From a virus: a stretch of DNA of 37,506 bases. Positions 1-6,207 of this stretch are shown piece by piece. The notes below the pieces were generated by a model, which saw only the letters and a list, made by a program, of their open reading frames with translations, made no database searches and was not told where the DNA came from. Where the stretch lies: IMG/VR virus record IMGVR_UViG_3300048833_000075, positions 1 to 37,506 of that record, one strand, 5' to 3'. Numbering within the stretch: position 1 is the first letter of the stretch; the number at the start of each line of letters is the position of its first letter. The position numbers were made by a program, and so were the translations under genes.

Positions 1-140
1 TCTGCGTAGAAAGGCAAGTGCTGGTTTACATAAGTTACCAGCATGATGACGTTCTCGACGCGAGGCTCTAGGCCGCGATCAAACCCGATCAGTTGGATTT
101 TGGGTGGCGGGCCGATCTTGCGTTTCAGCTTGTATGGCAT
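1..140 (-). CDS. N-terminal part of an unknown protein (cut by window edge)
   Basis: A frame starting at ATG 140 reads MPYKLKRKIGPPPKIQLIGF, then DRGLEPRVENVIMLVTYVNQ and on to the left edge without stop. A weak GGA site lies about ten bases upstream. The start resembles that of the previous gene (MPYKLRRIVG). I do not recognise the family; it continues beyond position 1. Confidence 0.5.
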   Translation of the reverse strand, partial: MPYKLKRKIGPPPKIQLIGFDRGLEPRVENVIMLVTYVNQHLPFYA

Positions 141-378
141 CTGCAAAAATTCCGTGTAAGTATCTATCGGCCAGTACTTCGTTGAAGGCAAGCATTTGGC
201 GCTCAAGCTCGGAGAAGTCCACTGCACGCAGGGCTTCGCTTACCTCTGCAAAGGTAGTACCGCGAGGCTTTTGAATGACGACCTTTACAGGTTCGCCAAA
301 AGCTTCCTCCATCGCATCCCGTATAGTGCGCTGTCGGTAGTCCTGCTTTCCTACGATGCGCCGCAGCTTGTAAGGCAT
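79..378 (-). CDS. Hypothetical protein with MPYKL N-terminus (99 aa)
   Basis: Start at 378 (MPYKLRRIVGKQDYRQRTIR), one base after the previous TGA. The central part (IRDAMEEAFGEPVKVVIQKP and FSELERQMLAFNEVLADRYL) is helix-strand-helix. The end overlaps the next gene by 62 bases. Its first ten residues are very similar to those of the next protein, so the start regions may be duplicated. Function unknown. Confidence 0.55.
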   Translation of the reverse strand: MPYKLRRIVGKQDYRQRTIRDAMEEAFGEPVKVVIQKPRGTTFAEVSEALRAVDFSELERQMLAFNEVLADRYLHGIFADAIQAETQDRPATQNPTDRV

Positions 379-379
379 G

Positions 380-736
380 TCAGTACCACGCGAATGATAT
401 ACCCTGCTCACGCATACGGTTGAGCGTCTCGACCTCGTAGGCGACCGCCGCCTCATAAGAGTCGAAACAGATCAGGTGCGTGCTTTTGAGGGGAGAGCGG
501 TTGCGCTTGTCACGATACTCGCCGTAGACCGCTTTGTGCGTATCCTCGGTGTGCATCTGGTCGGCGTACGGCCCAATGCACCATTTGATGTAGTAGAGCG
601 GCTTGTCCTTGACCTTGCAGATTTCGGTGACCCGCTCCATGGAACCGTTGTGTCCGAAGACATCCATGAGTTTGGGGTTGCGCGTGAATTCTGCGGCTCC
701 GTCCGCATGGACGGTAATGACGTGACGTTCAGGCAT
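380..736 (-). CDS. Hypothetical protein (118 aa)
   Basis: The ATG at 736 (MPERHVITVHADGAAEFTRN) has GGAG about seven bases upstream. The sequence starts with a beta hairpin, continues GSMERVTEICKVKDKPLYYI and KWCIGPYADQMHTED, and ends with a helix (SYEAAVAYEVETLNRMREQG). Two cysteines and several histidines are visible, but no known motif. The stop is one base before the next ATG. Confidence 0.6.
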   Translation of the reverse strand: MPERHVITVHADGAAEFTRNPKLMDVFGHNGSMERVTEICKVKDKPLYYIKWCIGPYADQMHTEDTHKAVYGEYRDKRNRSPLKSTHLICFDSYEAAVAYEVETLNRMREQGISFAWY

Positions 737-761
737 TGCGATGCTCCGCAAGATGGGTTGA

Positions 762-775
762 TGCAATCGATTGTA
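762..775. repeat. 14-bp palindrome copy 1, intergenic
   Basis: TGCAATCGATTGTA on the plus strand, downstream of a terminator-like hairpin and 25 bases before the ATG at 736. On the minus strand its TACAAT half stands 17 bases after a TTTACA, so here the palindrome could overlap a -10 box. Confidence 0.9.
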
Positions 776-803
776 AGGTGTTACCTGCCCCGTGTAAAGG
801 AAA

Positions 804-831
804 GGCGGGGAGCCATGCGCAACCCCCCGCC
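804..831 (-). terminator. Terminator-like hairpin
   Basis: GGCGGGG (804-810) pairs with CCCCGCC (825-831), 14-base loop; the transcript continues TTTCCTTTAC. It should limit read-through from the ATPase module. Confidence 0.6.
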
Positions 832-839
832 CCATAATC

Positions 840-881
840 GCCCGCCAGTTCTAGCACGGAGCAAACGCACAGTCGGCGGGC
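840..881 (-). terminator. GC inverted repeat after the acidic-linker gene
   Basis: GCCCGCC (840-846) pairs with GGCGGGC (875-881) with a long loop. It precedes a second hairpin at 804-831. Confidence 0.45.
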
Positions 882-887
882 AATACC

Positions 888-1691
888 TTATTCGACAAGC
901 TTGGGCAGCGGCCACTGCGCGATGATGGCGGCGATGATGTTCGCCTTCGTATCTGCCGCCGTCACATCCGCAGGCGCGTACATGTCGATGAGTTCGGCCT
1001 TGGTGTGAACCTCAAGGTTGGTGGCAAGGGGAACGGGGTCTGGCGTATCGTCGTCATCGTCCTCGCCGTTCCAATCCTCGTCGTCGGCGTCGTCGGCATC
1101 CGACGAATCCCCCGCATCGCTGTCATCGGAAGCCCCGGTATCGGTGGTTTGCGCCGCGCTGGACGCCTCCGAAGGGTTTTCGGGTTCCCCGGTAGCGTCG
1201 GCACCGTCGCCCAATCCCGCTTGCATGCGATCCATGATGACCTTGCCAACGATGGTATCGGGATCGGAAGCTTGTTCGATTGCCATCCCGACCATGCGCG
1301 CAGCCGTGGTATACGGCACATAGATTCCGACCTCGGGAAAATTGCCGCCGTCGATGGTGAGCGCCTTGACGGCGGTTTCGTCCAGCGTGATGTGCCGCTC
1401 CACCGGATCGATGATGATGCCTGCGTAGCTGCCAGTGGGGAACGCTTCATCGTAGGGGATTTCGGAGGTAGTCGTCTTGTCGAAGCACGCCTTGCCGAAT
1501 TGCTTGACGGCGTTCAGGTGTTTGAACTCTGTCGGTGCCCGCCACGGTTCATCGATACCGATGGCGAGACAGGCCAGCGCCGTACGGTGCGTGGATTCCT
1601 TGGTGCCGTGGTTCTTGTACGAACGCCGCGCGTGTTCGATAACTTCCTCGTACGCGGCGATCTTGAGTTGCTGGAAAGCGGAATCGTTCAT
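888..1691 (-). CDS. Acidic-linker protein with C-terminal HeH/SAP-like domain (267 aa)
   Basis: Start at 1691 with AAGGGG upstream, overlapping the previous TGA. Residues 1-165 form a globular domain with a helical start (MNDSAFQQLKIAAYEEVIEH) and strands (GSYAGIIIDPVERHITLDET). Residues about 170-215 are a very acidic linker (DSDAGDSSDADDADDEDWNG). The C-terminal 45 residues (TKAELIDMYAPADVTAADTK, ANIIAAIIAQ) look like a HeH/LEM or SAP helix-extended-helix, usually DNA- or protein-binding. The function is unknown. Two GC hairpins follow the stop. Confidence 0.65.
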   Translation of the reverse strand: MNDSAFQQLKIAAYEEVIEHARRSYKNHGTKESTHRTALACLAIGIDEPWRAPTEFKHLNAVKQFGKACFDKTTTSEIPYDEAFPTGSYAGIIIDPVERHITLDETAVKALTIDGGNFPEVGIYVPYTTAARMVGMAIEQASDPDTIVGKVIMDRMQAGLGDGADATGEPENPSEASSAAQTTDTGASDDSDAGDSSDADDADDEDWNGEDDDDDTPDPVPLATNLEVHTKAELIDMYAPADVTAADTKANIIAAIIAQWPLPKLVE

Positions 1692-2083
1692 GGTTGCCCC
1701 TTTTCGTATTTGGTTACGCGCTGCACCATGCAGACACGGTACAGCATGGGTGACGTGAGAGTGTCAACCACAATATACTCGATTCCAAGGTGCACGACAA
1801 TATCTGGCCGTTCCCGTGTGTTGGGTATCTGCACCCGATGCAGCACCGAACGCATATCCTCGTCCATGAGATTCACATCGACCCATGGAATACTGTTGTT
1901 GACCTGCCACCGATTTTGCCGCGTAACGTTGTTCACGCGATGGCCGTCAGGGGATATGCCGACAAGTCGGCGCTGCCCCCTTTGGGGCAACGCTCCTTCG
2001 CTTTCACGACGCCGGGAATGAAAGACGGCGGCTCTCTGCCCTTCGGCTTCGATGTCTTTCTGACGGTCGTATTCGTCGGTCAT
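1688..2083 (-). CDS. Hypothetical protein (131 aa)
   Basis: Coupled to its neighbours on both sides (TGATG upstream, ATGA downstream). The first 45 residues are highly charged (MTDEYDRQKDIEAEGQRAAV, RRRESEGALPQRGQRR), then a beta-rich domain follows (NSIPWVDVNLMDEDMRSVLH, RPDIVVHLGIEYIVVDTLTS, MLYRVCMVQRVTKYEKG). I do not recognise it. Coupling suggests that it belongs to the same transcript as the ATPase module. Confidence 0.6.
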   Translation of the reverse strand: MTDEYDRQKDIEAEGQRAAVFHSRRRESEGALPQRGQRRLVGISPDGHRVNNVTRQNRWQVNNSIPWVDVNLMDEDMRSVLHRVQIPNTRERPDIVVHLGIEYIVVDTLTSPMLYRVCMVQRVTKYEKGQP

Positions 2084-2277
2084 CAGTAGTTGACCCGTTC
2101 GCCCATGTCGGGCGCGGGGCCGCAGTCGCCCACCGCAACACGCGCACGGGCAACGCCCGCAAACATTGCCTCAAACGGTGCCGTGGCATCCTGACAGGTG
2201 CCGCCGACATACCCTTCGGCTTCGATCTTGGTGGTGCCGTCCGGCTGGACGTGCATGAGAATACGCTTTTCAGCCAT
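2083..2277 (-). CDS. DUF2997-like protein (64 aa)
   Basis: The ATG at 2277 follows GAGG. The sequence MAEKRILMHVQPDGTTKIEA, EGYVGGTCQDATAPFEAMF fits DUF2997: a beta hairpin with P-D-G-T turn, then the GF.G..C..A motif and a helix. Family members are short and often beside DUF1257 or AAA+ genes. Ending of the gene (ARVAVGDCGPAPDMGERVNY) is longer than the minimal family. The TGA overlaps the next start (TGATG). Confidence 0.7.
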   Translation of the reverse strand: MAEKRILMHVQPDGTTKIEAEGYVGGTCQDATAPFEAMFAGVARARVAVGDCGPAPDMGERVNY

Positions 2278-2291
2278 GATGTGTTCCTCGG

Positions 2292-2534
2292 TTAAAGGGG
2301 TTTGCGGCGACGGTCGCCAATCGCTTCGCTGTAGAGGTTGTGCACCTCATCAACGCCGACGATCACGCCGTTTTCGATGCGCTTGGCAAGATCGGTGATC
2401 CGTTTCTGCAACGCCACGGCTTCCTGTTCGCTTTGCTTAGCGTACAAGAGCGCATTGGCAAGATTCTGCAAATCGGACTCGACCTTGGTATCGCGGGTTT
2501 TACCCACGATTTCTTCGAAGGATTTCGCTGCCAT
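2292..2534 (-). CDS. Small helical protein (80 aa)
   Basis: Start at 2534 (MAAKSFEEIVGKTRDTK) with AAGAGG seven bases upstream; an ATG at 2567 has no such site. The sequence is almost entirely helical and charged (LANALLYAKQSEQEAVALQK, RITDLAKRIENGVIVGVDEV), with a heptad-like pattern. The end is basic (GDRRRKPL). It sits between DUF1257 and DUF2997 genes, so it may be a partner or adaptor of this module. No known domain seen. Confidence 0.65.
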   Translation of the reverse strand: MAAKSFEEIVGKTRDTKVESDLQNLANALLYAKQSEQEAVALQKRITDLAKRIENGVIVGVDEVHNLYSEAIGDRRRKPL

Positions 2535-2582
2535 GTGGCATCCTCTTGGAATGAGTGTTGGTAGCAAGCGACGGGTGCCGCT

Positions 2583-2596
2583 TGCAATCGATTGTA
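2583..2596. repeat. 14-bp palindrome copy 2, intergenic
   Basis: TGCAATCGATTGTA on the plus strand, three bases after the TGA of the DUF1257 gene and about 50 bases before the next ATG. Confidence 0.9.
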
Positions 2597-2599
2597 GGA

Positions 2600-3028
2600 T
2601 CAGGACGCGGCGACGAGTTCCAGCGTGACCGTGCCCTTGTCCCCGGCGAGGCGGCGCGACGTGTAGCCCATTTGCGCGGCCTGATATTCGGCTTCGCGCA
2701 GGGTGTATTCCTGCAACAGCTTGCCGAGCGGCTGGTTGTACGCCTGCTTGTTCGCGTAGTAGTCGGGCAGACCGTAGGGGTCAGCGACGAGCGTGTACGC
2801 GCCGTCCTTCTGCCTGACGAGGCCGATCCCGTAATTGCGGTTGATCCGCCCATCGCCTCCGGTGTGTTCGATGGCGGCGTCACACTTGTTCGGCTGGCCG
2901 GGGTAGGTAACAAACGTCGTGGCATTGACGTTCAGCTTGCCCGCCCCTTTCGAAAGCTCGTGGGCGATCTGGCCGAGAAGGGTGAGGTTGCGGATGCGAA
3001 CCTTGTCCATGATGATGTTGTGCGACAT
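2600..3028 (-). CDS. DUF1257/Ycf35-like protein (142 aa)
   Basis: I choose ATG 3028 (MSHNIIMDKVRIRNLTLL). The pattern fits DUF1257, the family of algal Ycf35: MSH start, strand, IRNLTLLGQIAHELSKGAGK, CDAAIEHTGGDGRINRNYGI, GLVRQKDGAYTLVADPYGLP, then the helix GKLLQEYTLREAEYQAAQMG and a final strand (GTVTLELVAAS). Function of the family is unknown, but its genes often stand with AAA+ or DUF2997 genes. It lies in the same cluster here. The stop is followed by a palindrome copy. Confidence 0.75.
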   Translation of the reverse strand: MSHNIIMDKVRIRNLTLLGQIAHELSKGAGKLNVNATTFVTYPGQPNKCDAAIEHTGGDGRINRNYGIGLVRQKDGAYTLVADPYGLPDYYANKQAYNQPLGKLLQEYTLREAEYQAAQMGYTSRRLAGDKGTVTLELVAAS

Positions 3029-3064
3029 GTTATGCGATGCTCCGTTGCATGTTAACGCGGTTGC

Positions 3065-3093
3065 AGAATAGCGCATTGGTCTTGCTGTAGCAA
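3065..3093 (-). promoter_or_regulatory. sigma70-type promoter before the DUF1257 gene
   Basis: TTGCTA (3088-3093), 17 bases, TATTCT (3065-3070) on the minus strand. The start point would be near 3058, about 30 bases before the DUF1257 ATG. A small TCTTGC/GCAAGA stem overlaps the -35. Confidence 0.55.
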
Positions 3094-3100
3094 GGCAAGA

Positions 3101-3772
3101 TTACCTTGTCACGATGTTCCGAACCCGACGAATGCGCCCTGCGCCGAGTTTGGAGGGAGTCTTGTTGACGATGACCTTGGACGTTTTGCCGCCTTCGAGT
3201 TGCTGGTAGTTGAAGACCTGATCCTCTGCCTCGTAATACGGGTCAAGGATGTCCTGCAATGCGGCGTCTGACGGAACAGAAAGATGTTTGCGCCACGTGA
3301 GTTGATGGCGCTGCGGTAGCTGTTCTTCGTCGGTGACAAGGTGGAACCTGCCCTCGAAATGCACTGTAGGCACAGCCGCAAGGTGGTGCGGCGGCAATTC
3401 AACGCTGATGCGCCATAGCGGCGCGTTCGGGTCCACGACCAAGAGCAGGTATTCGTAGTTGGGTATCAGACCGCCGCTCTGATCGTAGTGATCGTACTCG
3501 ACGAGGATTTCGGTCATCGGCGCGACCTCATAGCGGCTTTCCCACCACTTGCCCGCATCCGTGGGCGAGAACTGTTCCGTCGCTGGCATATCGCGCACAA
3601 TGCTGGTATCGCCGTAGCCCGCGATCTTGCGCTGATACGCGACGTACATAGGGATGATTTCGAAACCCTTTTCGCTGTTGATCAGCGTCCAGAGCTTGAT
3701 TTCGCAGTTGCGACGCAGGGAATTACCCTGACGCCGCAGACTGTCCTTTCCATGGCTTAGCTGCACGTACAT
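3101..3772 (-). CDS. Hypothetical protein of the ATPase module (223 aa)
   Basis: The ATG at 3772 overlaps the ATPase stop (TAATG). The sequence opens MYVQLSHGKDSLRRQGNSLR and includes KLWTLINSEKGFEIIPMYVA, EILVEYDHYDQSGGLIPNYE and YLLLVVDPNAPLWRISVELP, a mixed alpha/beta pattern with several strands. The C-terminus is basic (KLGAGRIRRVRNIVTR). I do not recognise the family. Tight coupling suggests that it works with the ATPase, perhaps as substrate or adaptor. A promoter lies just after its stop. Confidence 0.65.
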   Translation of the reverse strand: MYVQLSHGKDSLRRQGNSLRRNCEIKLWTLINSEKGFEIIPMYVAYQRKIAGYGDTSIVRDMPATEQFSPTDAGKWWESRYEVAPMTEILVEYDHYDQSGGLIPNYEYLLLVVDPNAPLWRISVELPPHHLAAVPTVHFEGRFHLVTDEEQLPQRHQLTWRKHLSVPSDAALQDILDPYYEAEDQVFNYQQLEGGKTSKVIVNKTPSKLGAGRIRRVRNIVTR

Positions 3773-5523
3773 TACGGGGTTACCTTTCGAGTGACCTTGA
3801 TTTTGCGGCGAGGCGTGGCCGATCCTGCAATCGATTGTTGCACGTCCGAACTCGCAAGTCGAGCGTTTTGCAGCGCCCATTGCCGCATTTCATCGAAGTC
3901 CTTGGCCCGTGTGATGTACATGGGTTTGATGCTTGCGACGGCATCATCGATGTGGTGCGGGTGAAGCCCCGGCTCATCGTCGGATAGCGACATGACGAGC
4001 GCGTCTTCGATGATTGCCTCGATTTCAGAACCGACGAAATTCTCGGTCCTGTCGATGAGGGTCTGTACGAAGTCGTCAGGCGCATCGTGCCCGCGCTTGC
4101 GCGCATGGATTTTCACGATTTGCGCGCGTTCGGTGACGTTCGGCACGTTGACCGACCATACCTCATCCACGCGGCCCTTGCGGAGCAATTCCGGGGGCAG
4201 GCCACCGATACGGTTGGCGGTCATGATGAGAAAGATGGGACGGTTGATCTGGTCCCTCTCTTGCATCCACGTAAGGAACGTACCAAACACGCGGCTGGTG
4301 GTGCCGCCGTCCGTATTCGATCCACCGAGCATCCCGGCGAAACCCTTGTCGATTTCATCCAGCATCAGTACGACAGGAGACATAGCGTCGAGCATTGCCA
4401 GCACCCCGCGCATTGCGGCCTCGGATTGCCCGATGTAAGCGCCGAAAACGCGGCCAATGTCGAAGCGGATCACGGGCAAATTGAGAATGGACCCAGCCGC
4501 CTTGGCAAGCATGGATTTCCCCGTGCCGGGTGGGCCGACAACGAGTGCGCCGCGCGAAGGTGTGACGCCGAACGTAAGCGCCTCGGGCCTGTAGGTAGCT
4601 GCCCGTTGCCGCATCCATTGTTTGAAGAGGTCGAGACCACCGATCTGATCCTCTGCAACGGTCGGCTGCAATTCGAGAACGTTCGTCTTGCGAAGCATGC
4701 TGGTCTTGTATTCCCGCAGCATGTCAACGATGTGTTGCGCAGTGATCGGCGGGAACGTCATTACGTCCGCTTCTTCGGCTTCGCTGCGTTCGATGTCGTA
4801 CTTGGTGATCGACAGAGCAAGTGCGGTTTCAAAATCGTGTTCCGTCATGCCCGCGCCGTTCGCGAGAATGGCATCACGCTCCGCATCACTCAATACGCGA
4901 ACCTCACGACCACCGACGCGCTTCCTTTCGCTGCCCGGTCGGTTTTCCGGCTCCTGCGAATCGAGCACCGCATCAAGAACCTCGTTGAGTTCATCGCGGG
5001 TCGGATAGTCCATCGTGACGATGTATGCGATGGCGCTGATGTCATCGGGTATCGCCGCCGTAACAGGCACGATGAAGAACAACCGCTGTTTGATCGTTAG
5101 CGACCGCTGCGCTTGCTTTCGGATCATGTTGCGCATCGCAGATGTCTCGAAGACGTGGTAGGCGTCCAGCATGACGAAAACGCCGTTGTCAGGCGTCGTC
5201 TCGCTTTCATTCCCGAGCGCCATGATAGCGCGCACGTTATCGGCGGTGTTGACATCGTAGGTGGACGGCTTGAGCGCATCAAATACGCCGTCGCCGTCGC
5301 CAAGCGCAGATGATCGATAGGTAGCCCAACCGTGTTCCGTAGTATGGAGGCGGAAGGGAGCGCCGATGGACTCCGCGTGGCTGTAGATTTCGTCAACGAT
5401 CTTGTAGACCTCGGTGGGCTGGCACCGAACGATCATGACACCGATGGAAGCGTTTGCCGCGATAGTGATTTCGCGCAGCAATTTCTCGCGCGCCGATGTC
5501 GGCGGCGCTGTGTGAATTGTCAT
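3772..5523 (-). CDS. Ycf46-like AAA+ ATPase (583 aa)
   Basis: Start at 5523 (MTIHTAPPTSAREK) with GGAG upstream; a longer frame would run through the palindrome. The N-terminal half contains VFVMLDAYHVFETSAMRNMI and RLFFIVPVTAAIPDDISAIA, the domain that precedes the AAA core in Ycf46 proteins. The core has LVVGPPGTGKSMLAKAAGS (Walker A), VFGAYIGQSEAAMRGVL, VVLMLDEIDKGFAG (Walker B), SRVFGTFLTWMQERDQ, and LPPELLRKGRVDEVWSVNVP with arginine residues. All catalytic elements are intact. It probably remodels or unfolds a partner using ATP; the substrate is unknown. It begins its own transcription unit and is coupled to the next gene by TAATG. Confidence 0.85.
   Translation of the reverse strand: MTIHTAPPTSAREKLLREITIAANASIGVMIVRCQPTEVYKIVDEIYSHAESIGAPFRLHTTEHGWATYRSSALGDGDGVFDALKPSTYDVNTADNVRAIMALGNESETTPDNGVFVMLDAYHVFETSAMRNMIRKQAQRSLTIKQRLFFIVPVTAAIPDDISAIAYIVTMDYPTRDELNEVLDAVLDSQEPENRPGSERKRVGGREVRVLSDAERDAILANGAGMTEHDFETALALSITKYDIERSEAEEADVMTFPPITAQHIVDMLREYKTSMLRKTNVLELQPTVAEDQIGGLDLFKQWMRQRAATYRPEALTFGVTPSRGALVVGPPGTGKSMLAKAAGSILNLPVIRFDIGRVFGAYIGQSEAAMRGVLAMLDAMSPVVLMLDEIDKGFAGMLGGSNTDGGTTSRVFGTFLTWMQERDQINRPIFLIMTANRIGGLPPELLRKGRVDEVWSVNVPNVTERAQIVKIHARKRGHDAPDDFVQTLIDRTENFVGSEIEAIIEDALVMSLSDDEPGLHPHHIDDAVASIKPMYITRAKDFDEMRQWALQNARLASSDVQQSIAGSATPRRKIKVTRKVTP
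3826..3839. repeat. 14-bp palindrome copy 3, near 3' end of ATPase gene
   Basis: TGCAATCGATTGTT on the plus strand, core exact; encodes Q-Q-S-I-A about 20 codons before the stop and about 55 bases upstream of the next start. Confidence 0.8.
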
Positions 5524-5535
5524 GGGTTGCTCCGT

Positions 5536-5549
5536 TGCAATCGATTGTA
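5536..5549. repeat. 14-bp palindrome copy 4, upstream of the ATPase gene
   Basis: TGCAATCGATTGTA on the plus strand, ending one base before the ACGGAG ribosome binding stretch of the ATPase gene. Confidence 0.9.
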
Positions 5550-5597
5550 AGCGCATAGTGCGTTGATGCTAGCATATGTTTCAGGTGTATTGAAACG

Positions 5598-5631
5598 AAA
5601 AAACGCGGCCAGCCTTGAGGGGCCGACCGCG
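5598..5631 (-). terminator. Rho-independent terminator
   Basis: An 11-bp stem (5604-5614 with 5621-5631, two G-U pairs) with a six-base loop is followed on the transcript by six U (5598-5603). This is the clearest intrinsic terminator in the window. Confidence 0.85.
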
Positions 5632-5672
5632 CTTCCTGACGACGAGAGGCCAGTGACCCTGACGCCGCACAC
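5598..5672 (-). ncRNA. Possible small RNA of about 75 bases
   Basis: If the promoter at 5678-5708 is active, its transcript would start near 5670 and end at the strong terminator at 5598-5631. No reading frame of useful length with a ribosome binding site lies inside. The evidence is only the order promoter, short spacer, terminator. Confidence 0.25.
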
Positions 5673-5677
5673 CGAAT

Positions 5678-5708
5678 ACTGTATTGCAGATTTTTTTCCT
5701 CCCGTCAA
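5678..5708 (-). promoter_or_regulatory. Possible promoter between two terminators
   Basis: TTGACG (5703-5708) and TACAGT (5678-5683) on the minus strand, 19 bases apart. The spacing is long, so the call is weak; an A-rich spacer favours it. Confidence 0.35.
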
Positions 5709-5742
5709 CCCCCTTGCACAAAAATCTTTGACAAGAAGTTAA

Positions 5743-5788
5743 CCCCCTCGCAGCCGGGAGGAAAGGGAGGATCAAAGCTGCGAGGGGG
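5743..5788 (-). terminator. 12-bp stem terminator-like hairpin
   Basis: CCCCCTCGCAGC (5743-5754) pairs perfectly with GCTGCGAGGGGG (5777-5788). The transcript continues TTAACTTCTTG, a moderately U-rich tail. It should end or strongly reduce late transcription. Confidence 0.7.
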
Positions 5789-5800
5789 CGGCGCGCATAG

Positions 5801-5842
5801 TGTCCAGCCATGGTGCCGCGTATAGCTTAGCTTGGCTGGACA
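5801..5842 (-). terminator. 9-bp inverted repeat
   Basis: TGTCCAGCC (5801-5809) and GGCTGGACA (5834-5842) form a perfect 9-bp stem with a 24-base loop, immediately after the last late gene. No U-run follows; it may be a regulator site or RNA hairpin rather than a terminator. Confidence 0.4.
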
Positions 5843-5862
5843 ATACGTGCAAGAGGTATTCG

Positions 5863-6144
5863 TTACAGCGCCGGAGGTTCCAGAACGTAAAGGTAACCAT
5901 CGCGCGGACCGATAGCGCGACAGTAGTAGTTCTGCGAGGTCGCCGGAAGCGTTACCGGGGAATCACCGGGGTACAGCAACATGTAAGACCCCGGCCCTAT
6001 GTCATCTTCGGGGTCTTCCTCGTCATATTCAGGCGACGTACCAGCCATTTTCAGAGCAAGAGGGATTTGCTCGGTATTCTGCACCAACAAGGGGTTTGCC
6101 GGCGCAGAGGCAACTGTAACCCATTCGTCGTTTGGAACTTGCAT
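5863..6144 (-). CDS. Hypothetical protein (93 aa)
   Basis: ATG at 6144 with a strong GGAGG site seven bases away. The sequence (MQVPNDEWVTVASAPANPLL) has a central acidic segment (EYDEEDPEDDIGPGSYML) and a predicted beta end (YYCRAIGPRDGYLYVLEPP). The strand pattern around SQNYYCRA is that of a small beta-sandwich, such as a fibre or decoration subunit (LLLPGDSV-like turn). It is the last gene before a gene-free stretch with terminators. Function unknown. Confidence 0.55.
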   Translation of the reverse strand: MQVPNDEWVTVASAPANPLLVQNTEQIPLALKMAGTSPEYDEEDPEDDIGPGSYMLLYPGDSPVTLPATSQNYYCRAIGPRDGYLYVLEPPAL

Positions 6145-6158
6145 ATACTGTCCTCCGT

Positions 6159-6172
6159 TGCAATCGATTGTA
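6159..6172. repeat. 14-bp palindrome copy 5, intergenic
   Basis: TGCAATCGATTGTA on the plus strand, between hairpin and the GGAGG ribosome binding site of the gene starting at 6144. Confidence 0.9.
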
Positions 6173-6173
6173 A

Positions 6174-6192
6174 GGCGGGGAGCGCCCCCGCC
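6174..6192 (-). terminator. GC hairpin next to a palindrome copy
   Basis: GGCGGGG (6174-6180) pairs with CCCCGCC (6186-6192) with a five-base loop. On the transcript it is followed by TTACAATCG, so the palindrome starts one base after the stem. There is no U-run. Confidence 0.55.
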
Positions 6193-6207
6193 TCACGGTT
6201 TCAGAGG

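Larger units (their letters stand above)
5524..5862. other. Gene-free control region between late operon and ATPase module
   Basis: No convincing gene is present in these 339 bases. From right to left it holds a 9-bp inverted repeat (TGTCCAGCC at 5801-5809 with GGCTGGACA at 5834-5842), a 12-bp GC stem (5743-5788), a possible promoter (5678-5708), a classic terminator (5598-5631), and a palindrome copy (5536-5549) before the ATPase start. Two short identical stretches, GCGCATAGTG, occur near 5550 and 5793. The region separates two transcription units. Confidence 0.7.

Noticed and set aside
744-797. The palindrome as a general -10 box (TACAAT with upstream TTTACA at 17 bases)
   Set aside because: Only copy 1 has a fitting -35; the other copies checked (2, 4, 5, 7, 11, 15 and 17) lack one, so this does not explain the family.
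5581-5811. Short minus-strand frames in the gene-free region
   Set aside because: They cross two hairpin terminators, have no ribosome binding site and no protein-like pattern.
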